A stretch of DNA of 64,000 nucleotides from Nonomuraea polychroma (GCF_004011505.1 NZ_SAUN01000001.1:5483501-5547500), one strand, 5' to 3'; counted from the stretch's first letter, positions 43,898 through 52,493 are shown. Notes: generated by a model from the sequence alone, not told the origin. Numbers and translations are program-made.

Positions 43898-45198
43898 GAC
43901 GGGTCCGTGGCGGTCGGGACCATCAGGCGCCGGGTCGTCTCCAGGCCCCACGCGTCCAGCGCCGCGATCGGATCGCCGGCGCCGCGCAGTCCGCCCGTCC
44001 CGGCGATGTGCGCCGCCCATTCCTCCCTGGACTCGACCTCGGGCCGCAGGATGATGCAGTCGGGATCGTTCACCCACCACCGGGCGTGCAGGAACTCCCT
44101 GGCGGCCCCCGTGAGCCGGGCCCCGAGCTGCGACGGCTGGCTGATGTCCCCTGACCTGGGCAGCAGGGTCGGCGCGATGTCCGGGCTGACCCGCATGATG
44201 TCGACCAGCCCGATGCTGGGCAACATCGGCGCGCCGCACCCGTGCAAGGTGGCCTCGGCGCCGCCGCCTTCGCGGATCAGCTCCAGCCCGCGCCGGTACG
44301 CGGCGATCGGGTCGAGGTCCTCGTGCCGCCCGCCCGCCAGCGCCCCCGCGTACAGGTAGTCGAGCTTGAAGTGGGTGATCCCCATGGCGCGGAACGTGCG
44401 GAAGACGTTCACCAGGTGCTCGGCCGCGCCGGGGTGGGTGACGTCGAGCACGGCCAGGTCCTGGTTCCACATGCGGCCGGCGTAGGCGCCGTCGACCAGC
44501 CACTCCGGGTGCTCGCGGAAGACCCGGCTGCGGTGCCCGACCAGGAACGGCGCGGTCCAGATCCCGGCCCGCCGGCCCGTCGCCGTTATCGCGTCCACCG
44601 CCCGCTCCAGCGATCCGAACCCGGGCCGCCCCTCCAGCCAGTCGCCGATCTCGGCCTCGTAGCCGTCGTCGATGAGGAACATGTCGGCGGGCAGCCCGTG
44701 CCGGGAGGCGAGTGCCAGGTTCTCGATGACGTCGGCGTCGGTGACCTTGTCCCAGTAGCCGTACCAGGTGCACCACATGGGCGGGACCGCGGGGAACGTC
44801 CTGGGCTGCGCCATGGTGTCCGCCCAGCCGCGCAGGGCTTGGGCCAGGCCCCCTTCGGCGCGGCGGTGACGTACCGGGCCGTCGGCGGAGATCACCAGAC
44901 GGCCGGGCTCCGCCTCTCGCGCCCTGATCGAGGGCACGTGGAGCGGGCCCGCCGCCGACCACAGCTCCACGGACCCGTCGCCGGGCTCCACCGCCAGCAA
45001 GCCCTCCCCCTGGAACACCCCGTTCGGGACCGGGGTCTCTGGGCGGTAGCAGAGGATCTGGATCGTCTCGTCGGCGGGCCGGGGCGGGGCGTCTCCCAAG
45101 CCGTAGGCGCCCGTGGGGCTCCACGACTGCCAGCCGTGCTCGAACACCCACGCCCGGCCGGGAACGCACGTGATCTCGCCGATGTCCGCGAACGACAT
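43894..45198 (-). CDS. Alpha-galactosidase-like GH36 enzyme, cytoplasmic
   Basis: 434 residues, shorter than the usual 700-residue GH36 enzymes, as in GH36B-type or stachyose-synthase-like short forms. Clan GH-D motifs: PPMWCTWYGYW, nucleophile Asp in GITHFKLDYLYAGA, acid/base Asp in MRVSPDIAP (RxSxD), and LHGCGAP. Without a signal peptide it should cleave imported alpha-galactosides. First gene of the operon, 160 bp from the divergent ROK gene. Confidence 0.87.
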   Translation of the reverse strand: MSFADIGEITCVPGRAWVFEHGWQSWSPTGAYGLGDAPPRPADETIQILCYRPETPVPNGVFQGEGLLAVEPGDGSVELWSAAGPLHVPSIRAREAEPGRLVISADGPVRHRRAEGGLAQALRGWADTMAQPRTFPAVPPMWCTWYGYWDKVTDADVIENLALASRHGLPADMFLIDDGYEAEIGDWLEGRPGFGSLERAVDAITATGRRAGIWTAPFLVGHRSRVFREHPEWLVDGAYAGRMWNQDLAVLDVTHPGAAEHLVNVFRTFRAMGITHFKLDYLYAGALAGGRHEDLDPIAAYRRGLELIREGGGAEATLHGCGAPMLPSIGLVDIMRVSPDIAPTLLPRSGDISQPSQLGARLTGAAREFLHARWWVNDPDCIILRPEVESREEWAAHIAGTGGLRGAGDPIAALDAWGLETTRRLMVPTATDPS

Positions 45199-45236
45199 CA
45201 GTCCTCATTCCTCTCAACTTACGTAGGAGCCCTTCA

Positions 45237-45266
45237 TTAGTAGCACCGGGTTCGCGGAGGGGTCAA
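45237..45266 (-). promoter_or_regulatory. Promoter of the GH36-ABC-phoD-GH27-GH20 operon
   Basis: Minus strand TTGACC (45266-45261), 18-base spacer, TACTAA (45242-45237). It would give a 5' leader of about 30 bases. Short related words CTACTAATGAAGG (minus, 45243-45231) and CTACATTAAGG (plus, 45341-45351) face each other and may be sites for the ROK regulator; that part is speculative. Confidence 0.55.
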
Positions 45267-45358
45267 CGGCCGATTCCTGCACGAGAACGGGCCGTATACA
45301 CCAATCAAGCGCTGGCATAATGTCGTGTTACAGAGGAGAGCTACATTAAGGACGGCGG

Positions 45359-46513
45359 ATGGCGGACCTACGCGGCGGCGACCTGTCACGGCTGCGGCAG
45401 CTCAACTCCCTGAGCGCCATCCGGGCACTACGCAGGGCGGGCCCGCTCACCCTGTCGGCGCTGGCCGAGCGCACCGGCCTGTCGCGGCCGTCGATGAAGG
45501 AGGTCACCGACGAGCTCATGTCCTTGGGCTGGGTGGAGGAGGTGCCGCCGAGCCCGGGCACGATGGGCCGGCCCGCCCGCCGCTACCGTTTCCGCGCCGA
45601 CGGCGGCTACCTGGTGGGCGTCGACATAGGAGGTCACAACATCCGCGCCGCCCTGTCCGACCTCGACGGCGAGATCCTCGCCGAGACCCGGCAGCCGGTC
45701 CTGCCCGACGCCCCGCTCGACGAGCGGCTGGCGGCGATCGAGCGGGCGGTCAGCGGGTGCCTGGCGCTCAGCCGTACGACGGTCGCCGACCTGTGGAGCA
45801 TCTCGGTCGGCACGATCGGCGTGATCGACGTCGAGGGGCGCGTCATCTACTCGGCCGCCGTGCCCGCCTGGCGGGACCTGGACCTGGCGGGCAAGCTGCG
45901 CGAGATGTTCCCCTGCCAGGTGCTCATCGAGAACGACAGCCGCCTGGCCGCCATGGCCGAAGCCCGCCGCGGCGTCGCCCGCGGAGCCAGGGACGTGGTG
46001 TTCCTGCACGTCGGCCGGCGTATGGGCGCCGGCCTGATCATCGGCGGGAAGGTGCACAGGGGCTTCGGCGCGGCGGCCGGCGAGATCTCCATGCTGCCCG
46101 AGGCCCGCTGGTTCGACGCGCCCGAGCACCTCAACACCTGCGCGTGCGTGCCCGAAGGCACCGCACCCGAGGACGCGGCCGGCTACACCCTGGCCGCCGC
46201 CAGGAACGGCGACCCGGTCGCGGTCGAGGCCGTCGAACGGTACGTCGACGACCTCGCGGTGGGCACGGCCGCGATGGTGCTCATCCTGGACCCGCAGATG
46301 GTGGTCCTGGGGGGCGGATTCTCACGGTCGTCGGACGTGCTGCTCGACCGGCTGCGGGAGCGGCTGGAGCGAGTGTGCATGCGCATGCCGGAGGTACGCG
46401 CCTCCACGCTGGGGGACGAGTGCGTGGTGGTCGGCGCCATCGACTACGCCGTCGACCACCTGGACGACCAGCTCTTCACCCCCGACAAGGGCCCCCTCCC
46501 CCTCACCCGCTGA
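45359..46513 (+). CDS. ROK-family regulator of the alpha-galactoside operon
   Basis: 384 residues. Winged helix at residues 15-60 (LTLSALAERTGLSRPSMKEVTDELMSLGWVEE) then a ROK domain (VGVDIGGHNIRAALSDL). The ROK zinc motif is broken: only CAC remains of CxCGxxGC, and the GE-GH motif reads AGEISM, so it probably does not bind sugar like a typical ROK kinase. Divergent from the operon it likely controls. A -10-like CATAAT is at 45316-45321. Confidence 0.87.
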   Translation: MADLRGGDLSRLRQLNSLSAIRALRRAGPLTLSALAERTGLSRPSMKEVTDELMSLGWVEEVPPSPGTMGRPARRYRFRADGGYLVGVDIGGHNIRAALSDLDGEILAETRQPVLPDAPLDERLAAIERAVSGCLALSRTTVADLWSISVGTIGVIDVEGRVIYSAAVPAWRDLDLAGKLREMFPCQVLIENDSRLAAMAEARRGVARGARDVVFLHVGRRMGAGLIIGGKVHRGFGAAAGEISMLPEARWFDAPEHLNTCACVPEGTAPEDAAGYTLAAARNGDPVAVEAVERYVDDLAVGTAAMVLILDPQMVVLGGGFSRSSDVLLDRLRERLERVCMRMPEVRASTLGDECVVVGAIDYAVDHLDDQLFTPDKGPLPLTR

Positions 46514-46596
46514 CTCCGTTCCCCACTTTGTGCGCGGGGCATCAAGGAGCTGATATCCCGGTGGTGCGGAGCGCGGATCAAGGCCACTATCTCCCC

Positions 46597-47079
46597 ATGA
46601 AAAGAGCAATAGAGGTCCGCCCTGCGACGCCAGAAGACGCGGCCACGTTGGCGCGGCTCAACGACTTCGTCCATGCCCTCCACGTCAATGAGCGACCTGA
46701 TGTCTTCCATCCGCCCTCGTCGGCTGAAGAGTTGGTGTCCCTCTTCGGCTCCTTCCTGGCACGCGAGAACGCTCTTGCATTCGTCGCAGACTCATCGGAA
46801 GGTCCTGTCGGCTATGTCACGGCGACCATTCACCAGCGCCCAGGGGACGTGCTGACGCACCCCCGGAGTTTTGTCTTCTTGGAACACATCGCCATAGACC
46901 CTGCCGTAGCACGTACTGGAGTGGGTGCCGCCTTGGTGGAGTCAGTTCGTGTGGCCGGCAAGGACGCGGGCTGTACAAGCCTTCTCACCGACGTGTGGGA
47001 CTTCAACAGGCCTGCGTTGGCCTTCTTCGGAGCCTCAGGTCTCGCGCCCATGCGGCATTGGCTGGAACAGCCGTTGTAA
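46597..47079 (+). CDS. GNAT-family N-acetyltransferase
   Basis: 160 residues. The acetyl-CoA motif is HIAIDPAVARTGVGAALV, with LLTDVWDFNRPALAFFGASGLAP at the C-terminus, an aminoglycoside-acetyltransferase-like layout. Codon use is visibly less GC-biased than that of neighbours (many A/T third positions such as GCA, ATA, TTG, GTT), which suggests recent transfer. It lies beside the tRNA cluster. Substrate unknown. Confidence 0.85.
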   Translation: MKRAIEVRPATPEDAATLARLNDFVHALHVNERPDVFHPPSSAEELVSLFGSFLARENALAFVADSSEGPVGYVTATIHQRPGDVLTHPRSFVFLEHIAIDPAVARTGVGAALVESVRVAGKDAGCTSLLTDVWDFNRPALAFFGASGLAPMRHWLEQPL

Positions 47080-47103
47080 CGGCGATCAACCAGGAACAAC
47101 AAA

Positions 47104-47142
47104 CAGCCCCAGACTCCCGGCCGGTGCCGTGATCTGGGGCTG
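47104..47142 (-). terminator. Terminator of the tRNA operon
   Basis: CAGCCCCAGA (47104-47113) and TCTGGGGCTG (47133-47142) form a perfect 10-bp stem. On the minus strand it is followed by a T-rich tail (TTTGTTGTT), so it ends the tRNA transcript. Confidence 0.85.
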
Positions 47143-47154
47143 ACTGCAGTGTGG

Positions 47155-47226
47155 TGGACGATACTGGGATTGAACCAGTGACCTCTTCCGTGTCAGGGAA
47201 GCGCTCTCCCGCTGAGCTAATCGTCC
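47155..47226 (-). tRNA. tRNA-Val (GAC)
   Basis: 72 bases. Acceptor stem GGACGAT/ATCGTCC, D-arm AGCTCAGCGGGAGAGCGCT, anticodon loop CTGACAC with anticodon GAC, T-arm GGTTCAATCC. Discriminator base A. CCA is not encoded. Confidence 0.95.
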
Positions 47227-47231
47227 TTGTG

Positions 47232-47302
47232 AGGTGGCGACGGGATTTGAACCCGTGTGGACGGCTTTGCAGGCCGCTGCCTCGCCTCTCGGCCACGCCA
47301 CC
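47232..47302 (-). tRNA. tRNA-Cys (GCA)
   Basis: 71 bases. Acceptor GGTGGCG/CGCCACC, anticodon loop CTGCAAA with GCA, T-loop GGTTCAAATCC, discriminator U as required for tRNA-Cys. Five bases from tRNA-Val. Confidence 0.95.
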
Positions 47303-47316
47303 GGGCCATGTCTCCG

Positions 47317-47388
47317 AGCGGAAGACGGGATTCGAACCCGCGACCCTCACCTTGGCAAGGTGATGCTCTACCACTGAGCCACTTCCGC
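47317..47388 (-). tRNA. tRNA-Gly (GCC)
   Basis: 72 bases. Acceptor GCGGAAG/CTTCCGC, D-arm GGCTCAGTGGTAGAGC, anticodon loop TTGCCAA with GCC, T-loop GGTTCGAATCC. First of the three co-transcribed tRNAs. A TAGAGT box on the minus strand (47406-47401) 12 bases upstream may be the promoter -10. Confidence 0.95.
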
Positions 47389-47427
47389 GTTGCTCAAGTA
47401 ACTCTAGCGGGTTTTCCGGCCAGATGG

Positions 47428-48063
47428 TTACTTGCGCAGTTGGCGGGCCACGCTTCGCTCCGTGGCGGGCAGGCTGAGGAAGATCTCCAGGATCCTGGTG
47501 AGGCGGTGGACCTCGAGGCGGTGGAAGGCCGGGCCTTCCGAGCGGGCCAGCAGGAGCGCGATGGCGAGCGGCGGGAGCGGGGCGTGGATGACGTGCAGGC
47601 CCTCGTCGAGCGTCATGGCCGTCGGGCGCGTGGGCACGGTGTCCGGGATCGCGAGCTCCTGCGGGGCGCGCCAGCTGGCGTAGAGCACGCGGTTCTCGGC
47701 GGTCGTCGCGGCCCAGTCGGCGCTGAACAGCACGGGGAGCGAGTCGACGAGCGTGGTCAGGGCCCGGTCGCCCGCCGTCGTGATGTATTTGAGTATCTCC
47801 AGCTCCGGATAGGTGCCGGGCGCTTCCCGCGTGGTCCAGATGCCCTCGACCCGCACACCGTCGACCCCCTCCAGGCTCTTGACCAGGGCCTGCCTGGGCG
47901 TGCCGTCCGGGCAGAAGACCGTGATGTCGTCCACGGCCACACCCGCGCCCCGGTCGAGGACGATCACCTGGGTGATGTCGGCCCCCGCCACTCCCAGGAC
48001 CTTGGTGACCTGCGCCAGCGAACCCGGCCTGTCGGGCAGTGCGATGCGCATGCGAAGAAGCAT
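47428..48063 (-). CDS. ACT-domain regulatory protein
   Basis: 211 residues. The N-terminal ACT domain (MRIALPDRPGSLAQVTKVLGVAGADITQVIVLDRGAGVAVDDI) binds amino acids in related proteins. The rest (SLPVLFSADWAATTAENRVLYASWRAP ... AIALLLARSEGPAFHRLEVHRLTRILEI) is a conserved actinobacterial extension I cannot assign. Start ATG 48063 with GGGGGATGG upstream; ATG 48051 in frame is possible. Confidence 0.8.
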   Translation of the reverse strand: MLLRMRIALPDRPGSLAQVTKVLGVAGADITQVIVLDRGAGVAVDDITVFCPDGTPRQALVKSLEGVDGVRVEGIWTTREAPGTYPELEILKYITTAGDRALTTLVDSLPVLFSADWAATTAENRVLYASWRAPQELAIPDTVPTRPTAMTLDEGLHVIHAPLPPLAIALLLARSEGPAFHRLEVHRLTRILEIFLSLPATERSVARQLRK

Positions 48064-48154
48064 CCATCCCCCATCCGCCGAAGATGCTGCTTCTCACCCT
48101 ATCCGCGAATACCGCTCGCGACCGGACCTGCGCTACAACTGAGGAATTGACTGC

Positions 48155-48179
48155 TCCCCCGCCTGAAGAAGGCGGGGGA
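48155..48179 (-). mobile_element. Right-end hairpin of the tnpB element (omega-RNA scaffold end)
   Basis: TCCCCCGCC (48155-48163) pairs perfectly with GGCGGGGGA (48171-48179) around a 7-base loop, 9 bp after the tnpB stop. On the minus strand it is followed by GAGCAGTCAA (or similar), the usual end of IS200/IS605-type right ends. In known TnpB systems the omega-RNA spans the 3' part of tnpB and this hairpin, and the flanking DNA beyond TCAA (here 48146 downward) acts as guide. Confidence 0.8.
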
Positions 48180-48187
48180 TTCCTGGC

Positions 48188-49414
48188 TCACGCTGCCTGA
48201 CGGTCCAGCGGACAGTCGGGTCTTATGCGATCAGCACCAGCCGGGTTCAGACCAGCCCGGACCAGCATCACGCGTGCGGAGTTCTTGTCTCTCGGGGAGA
48301 CGGCTCCGCACACGGCGCAGGTGTAGGTACGTTCGGAAAGAGGTAGTGCGTGCTTGGTTCTCGCTCCGCACCGTGCGCAGTCCATGGTGGTATGAGCGGG
48401 GCTGACGAGCCGCAGGTCACGGCGGTGCTTGCCGGCCATCTCGACCAGGGCGCGCTTGGTCGCACCGATGGCCGCGTCGGCGGCCTTACGCGCCATGCTG
48501 GACTTGGCCAGGAACTTCGGGCGGAAGTCCTCTGCCGCGATCACGTCATGGTCGCGGACGACCTTCTTGGCCCACTTGTGACCGGTGTCCTGGCGCTGGC
48601 GGGCGATCTTCTTGTACTGCTTGGCGCGCAGCTTCTTCGCCGTGCGGTAGCCCTTCGAGCCCGGCTGTCCCGGGGCGGGTTTTCGGCGGGCCATCATCCG
48701 GTCGTAGCGGGCCAGCTTCTTCGCGGCCTGCTTGCCGTACTCGGCGTGCGGCAGGTCATGGTCGTCGCTGGTGGTGGTGGCGACCTCTGTCACGCCCCAG
48801 TCGATGCCTATCGCCTGCCCGGTGGCGGGCAGCGGCTCGGCCTGGGCGGGGACGACGAACGAGCAATACCAGTGGCCGAGGCTGTCCCGGTAAACACGCA
48901 CGCTGGACGGGTCGGCGGGCAGGTCGCGGGACCACACCACGGTCAGGATGATGTTCCCGGCCAGGTGCAGGCGTCTGTCCTTGAGGCGGAAGCCGCGCCG
49001 CGTGTAGTTCAGGCTCGGGTCGGCCAGGTCCTTCTTCTTGAAGCGGGGCATCCCGGCCCGCTGCCGGACGGGCAGCCGGCCGGTGATGTCCTTGACTGCC
49101 TTGGCGCGGGACCTGGCGAAGTCGCGGATGATCTGCTGCTGCGGCACCGACGCCCCCGCCGCAAGCCATGCGTGCTCAGCCCGCCACCCGGTCAGCATCT
49201 TGTCGAGCTGGGCCGGACCACACGTCTGCCTGTCGTCGGGATGGGCCTTATTGCGCAGGTACACCGTCTTCGACGTGGCAACGCACTGGTTCCACACCCA
49301 ACGGCAGCGATCCCACTCACCCAGCAAGGCGCGGCTTGCCGTGCGCGACACGCGAAGCCGGTAGGTGTACCGGGTGTGCCCGGCGCCCTCGCCCGACTTC
49401 GCTGCCGCACTCAT
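48188..49414 (-). mobile_element. tnpB: Solo TnpB RNA-guided nuclease gene (IS200/IS605 family)
   Basis: 408 residues. RuvC-like catalytic residues are all present: Asp in AIGIDWGVTEV, Glu in VIAAEDF, Asp in SPRDKNSARV. Zinc ribbon CARCG...CAVCG lies before the third motif. N-terminal OrfB_IS605 helix-turn-helix domain (YRLRVSRTASRALLGEWDRCRWVWNQCV). No tnpA transposase is nearby, so the element depends on another copy. It lies between the ACT gene and dusB, near the tRNA cluster. ATG 49414 is the start; a near-repeat (acaattt / acaatttt) lies just upstream at the presumed left end. Confidence 0.92.
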
Positions 49415-49569
49415 GATCGTACAATTTACCGAGGAGGTACGACAATTTTGAGCGTTCGTCGTGGCCGGACGCCTGATTGCCTTGATGGCGATCAGGCTAT
49501 CCTTGGCCTGCTGCGCAGGAGTCCGATTCCTCCCGGGCCTGAGGGCCGGAGCATCCCCGGAGAAATCTG

Positions 49570-50679
49570 GTGAAGATTGGGCCGATTGGGGTTTGGCCGC
49601 CGGTGGTGCTGGCGCCGATGGCGGGCATCACGAACGCGCCGTTCCGCGTGTTGTGCAGGGAGCAGGGCGCCGGGCTGTTCGTGTGCGAGATGATCACGAC
49701 GCGGGCGCTGGTGGAGCGCAATCCCAAGACGCTCAGGATGATCAGGTTCGCCGAGTCCGAGCAGCCCAGGAGCATCCAGCTGTACGGGGTGGACCCCGGC
49801 GTCGTGGGGCGGGCGGTCAAAATGATCGCCGAGGAGGACCTGGCCGATCACGTCGATCTCAACTTCGGGTGCCCCGTGCCCAAGGTGACCAGGCGTGGGG
49901 GCGGGTCCGCGCTGCCGTACAAACGGAATCTGCTGCGGAGGATCCTGCGGGAGGCGGTCGCCAACGCGGGGTCGTTGCCCGTGACGATGAAGATGCGCAA
50001 GGGGATCGACGACGATCACCTGACGTATCTGGACGCGGGGCGGATCGCCGTCGAGGAGGGGATCGCGGCGGTCGCGTTACACGCCCGTACGGCCAGGCAG
50101 CACTACGGCGGGGTCGCCGACTGGGAGGCCATCGCCCGGCTGAAGGACGCCGTGCCGGAGATCCCCGTGCTGGGCAATGGCGACATCTGGTGCGCCGACG
50201 ACGCGCTGCGGATGGTGGCACGGACCGGGTGCGACGGCGTGGTGGTCGGACGCGGCTGCCTGGGGCGGCCGTGGTTGTTCAAGGACCTGGAGAACGCGTT
50301 CAACGGCAGCCCCGAGCGGACCCGGCCGACGCTCGGCGAGGTGGCCGAGGTGATGGCCAGGCACGCCGAGGGGCTGGCCGAGTGTTTCGACGTCGAGCGG
50401 TACGCGGTGGCCGACTTCCGCAAGCACGTCGGCTGGTATCTGAAGGGGTTCACGGTCGGCAGCGAGTTGCGGCGGGAGCTGGCCACGGCGGAGTCGCTCG
50501 ACGGGCTGCGCGAGGGGCTGGCGAAGCTGGAGCACGACCAGCCGTGGCCTTCGAACACCGACACGCCTCGCGGCAAGTCGGGTGAGCGGTCCAAAGTGCT
50601 TCTTCCCGACGGATGGCTGGACGACCCGTGGGACTGCGTGGTGCCCGAGGACGCCGAATCCGATATTTCCGGCGGCTAA
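49570..50679 (+). CDS. dusB: tRNA-dihydrouridine synthase (DusB family)
   Basis: 369 residues from GTG 49570 (CCCCGGAGAAAT upstream). FMN-binding TIM barrel: PVVLAPMAGITNAPFRVLC, DLNFGCPVPKVTRRGGGSAL (catalytic Cys in NFGCP), TMKMRKGID, ALHARTARQHYGGVADW, NGDIW, and VVVGRGCLGRPWLF. Reduces uridine to dihydrouridine in tRNA D-loops. Monocistronic. Confidence 0.95.
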   Translation: MKIGPIGVWPPVVLAPMAGITNAPFRVLCREQGAGLFVCEMITTRALVERNPKTLRMIRFAESEQPRSIQLYGVDPGVVGRAVKMIAEEDLADHVDLNFGCPVPKVTRRGGGSALPYKRNLLRRILREAVANAGSLPVTMKMRKGIDDDHLTYLDAGRIAVEEGIAAVALHARTARQHYGGVADWEAIARLKDAVPEIPVLGNGDIWCADDALRMVARTGCDGVVVGRGCLGRPWLFKDLENAFNGSPERTRPTLGEVAEVMARHAEGLAECFDVERYAVADFRKHVGWYLKGFTVGSELRRELATAESLDGLREGLAKLEHDQPWPSNTDTPRGKSGERSKVLLPDGWLDDPWDCVVPEDAESDISGG

Positions 50680-50682
50680 GGG

Positions 50683-51462
50683 TTAGTGCGGTCCGGTGAC
50701 CTCGGTGCCGCAGGGGCCGCCGCCCACGGCGCGCTCCAGCTGGATACGCTCGCCGGACATGGTGAGCGTCGGGTAGTACTCGGCGATGCGCTCCGCCGAG
50801 CGGCCGGCGTAGTGGCAGATGAAGCTGCGCCGGAAGCGGTCGGTCGTGCTGTTCGGCTCCGAGCCGTGGACCAGGCTGCCGTTGAAGAACAGCACGTCCC
50901 CGGGGTCCATGTCGACGGGCACCTTCTTCAGGCCGGGCGGCGGCGGCACGTACTCCCTGGTGAACGAGACGTCCTGGTCGGCCTCCTCCGGGCAGAACAG
51001 GTCCATCAGGTGCGTGCCCGGCACGACCTCCAGGCCGCCGTTCGCCCGGTCGACGCGGTCGAGCGCCACCCACGCGGCCACGCAGGTGCCCGGCTCGACG
51101 CGGAGGTAGAAGTTGTCCTGGTGCAGCGCCTGGCCCCTGGCACCCGGCGGCTTGTAGTAGAACATGCTCTGGGCTGCTATCGGCTCCTCGCCGAGTATGT
51201 CGCGGAGTATCGCGGCGATGCGCGCGTCGAGCAGATAGCGCAGGGCGAGGTCGTTCACCTCGTGGGGATGCATGATGCGCGGGTATTCGCGCAGGATGTC
51301 GTACGGCCGGCCGGGCTCCTGCGGCTGAGGGGCGAAGTGACCCGGGATAGGCCCTCCGGCGTGTATCGCCATGAACTCCTCGCGCAGCTCGGCCACCTCT
51401 TCTGGGGCGAGAAGGCCGGGCACCAGCATGTACCCCTGTTTGTGGAAATCGTCGATCCGCAT
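50683..51462 (-). CDS. Phytanoyl-CoA dioxygenase (PhyH) family Fe(II)/2-oxoglutarate enzyme
   Basis: 259 residues from ATG 51462. Iron ligands: His and Asp in ALHQDNFYL (HxD) and a distal His in GSLVHGSEPN; Arg in RFRRSFICHY binds 2-oxoglutarate. Substrate unknown; could be a lipid, an ectoine-like compound or a natural product. ATG 51462 is preferred since TAGCGT on the minus strand (51475-51470) is 7 bases upstream (leaderless); GTG 51471 also opens the frame. Divergent AraC gene is the likely regulator. Confidence 0.88.
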   Translation of the reverse strand: MRIDDFHKQGYMLVPGLLAPEEVAELREEFMAIHAGGPIPGHFAPQPQEPGRPYDILREYPRIMHPHEVNDLALRYLLDARIAAILRDILGEEPIAAQSMFYYKPPGARGQALHQDNFYLRVEPGTCVAAWVALDRVDRANGGLEVVPGTHLMDLFCPEEADQDVSFTREYVPPPPGLKKVPVDMDPGDVLFFNGSLVHGSEPNSTTDRFRRSFICHYAGRSAERIAEYYPTLTMSGERIQLERAVGGGPCGTEVTGPH

Positions 51463-51497
51463 GTATCTCACGCTACGGACCAGGATCGGGTATCGGT

Positions 51498-52481
51498 ATG
51501 CCTGTGATTGCTGAGGACATGTCCGTTCCTGCTGCCGAGCTGATGATCGTGGGCCACTACGACAAGCTTCCTGGGTACGACACGCGGCGGCCGGCGGGGT
51601 CGCCCAGCTGGCTGCTGATGTGGACGCAGGCGGGCGCGGGGCTGGTCGCGCAGGGCGGGGCGCCGTTCGAGGCGCGGGCAGGGGACCTGGTGGTGCTGGG
51701 CTCCGGGGTAGGGCAGCACTACAGGGTGGCGCCCGGGGCGTCGCGGTGGCGATTCTGGTGGGTGCACTTCCAGCCGCGCCCGTCGTGGCCGGCGTGGCTG
51801 GCCCCGTACGGGCGGGGCGGTGGGTGTCACGTCGTCCCGCGGGTGCCGGGGGAGCTGCACGAACGGATGGACATGGCCTTCGGGCGAGCGCTCCGGGACG
51901 CCAGGTGGGTGCCGCCGAGCCCGTCCCGGGGCATGTCCGGCCCCGCCCCGCCTGACAGGAGCGCCGAACAGGCCGTTATAGTGCCGGCACCTGGGCATGG
52001 TGCCGAGCAGGCGGTAGGGCGTGGTGGCGAGCCGATGCCTGCGGTCGTCATGGGTGGCCCGGCGCGGGAACTGGTGCTGGGCGCTGTCGAGGAGGCACTG
52101 GTGCTGGCCACCGCATCGGCGCGGCCCGAGGGGGCGCGGCAGTCCGACGAAGGAGACGAACGGGTGCGGCGCGTCCTGGCGATCATTGCCGCCGAGCCGG
52201 GAGCCCCGCACTCGGTCGCCTCACTCGCGCGTGCAGTCGCGCTCTCGCCGTCCCGGCTCGCCCACCTGTTCACGGCCGAGACCGGCCGCACCCCGATGCA
52301 GGCAGTTCGGCAGGCGCGGGTACGTCACGCGGCCGGGCTGCTGGAGGTGACCGACCTGGACGTCGGGCAGGTGGCGGCGGCGTCGGGGTTCGTCAGCCCA
52401 TTCCACTTCAGCCGCGCCTTCAAACGCGAGTACGGGCTCCCGCCCCGCGACTACCGCGCCCGCCTGCGCCGTCAGCCCTGA
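51498..52481 (+). CDS. AraC-family regulator with unusual inter-domain linker
   Basis: 327 residues. An N-terminal cupin-like ligand domain (LLMWTQAGAGLVAQGGAPFEARAGDLVVLGSGVGQHYRV) and a C-terminal pair of helix-turn-helix motifs (SVASLARAVALSPSRLAHLFTAETGRTPMQAVRQARVRHAAGLL ... VAAASGFVSPFHFSRAFKREYG). Between them lies a Pro/Gly/Ala-rich insertion of about 60 residues (roughly 130-195) with AEQAV occurring twice; most relatives have a short linker. Only 26-35 bp separate it from the PhyH gene. Confidence 0.88.
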   Translation: MPVIAEDMSVPAAELMIVGHYDKLPGYDTRRPAGSPSWLLMWTQAGAGLVAQGGAPFEARAGDLVVLGSGVGQHYRVAPGASRWRFWWVHFQPRPSWPAWLAPYGRGGGCHVVPRVPGELHERMDMAFGRALRDARWVPPSPSRGMSGPAPPDRSAEQAVIVPAPGHGAEQAVGRGGEPMPAVVMGGPARELVLGAVEEALVLATASARPEGARQSDEGDERVRRVLAIIAAEPGAPHSVASLARAVALSPSRLAHLFTAETGRTPMQAVRQARVRHAAGLLEVTDLDVGQVAAASGFVSPFHFSRAFKREYGLPPRDYRARLRRQP

Positions 52482-52493
52482 TCGCCCGGATGC

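Noticed and set aside
47155-49414. Integrated genomic island using the tRNA genes as attachment site
   Set aside because: No integrase and no duplicated tRNA 3' end seen; tnpB and the GNAT gene do not form an island by themselves.
48188-49414. Cas12-like CRISPR effector
   Set aside because: 408 residues with OrfB_IS605 layout and an IS right-end hairpin; it is TnpB, without a CRISPR array.
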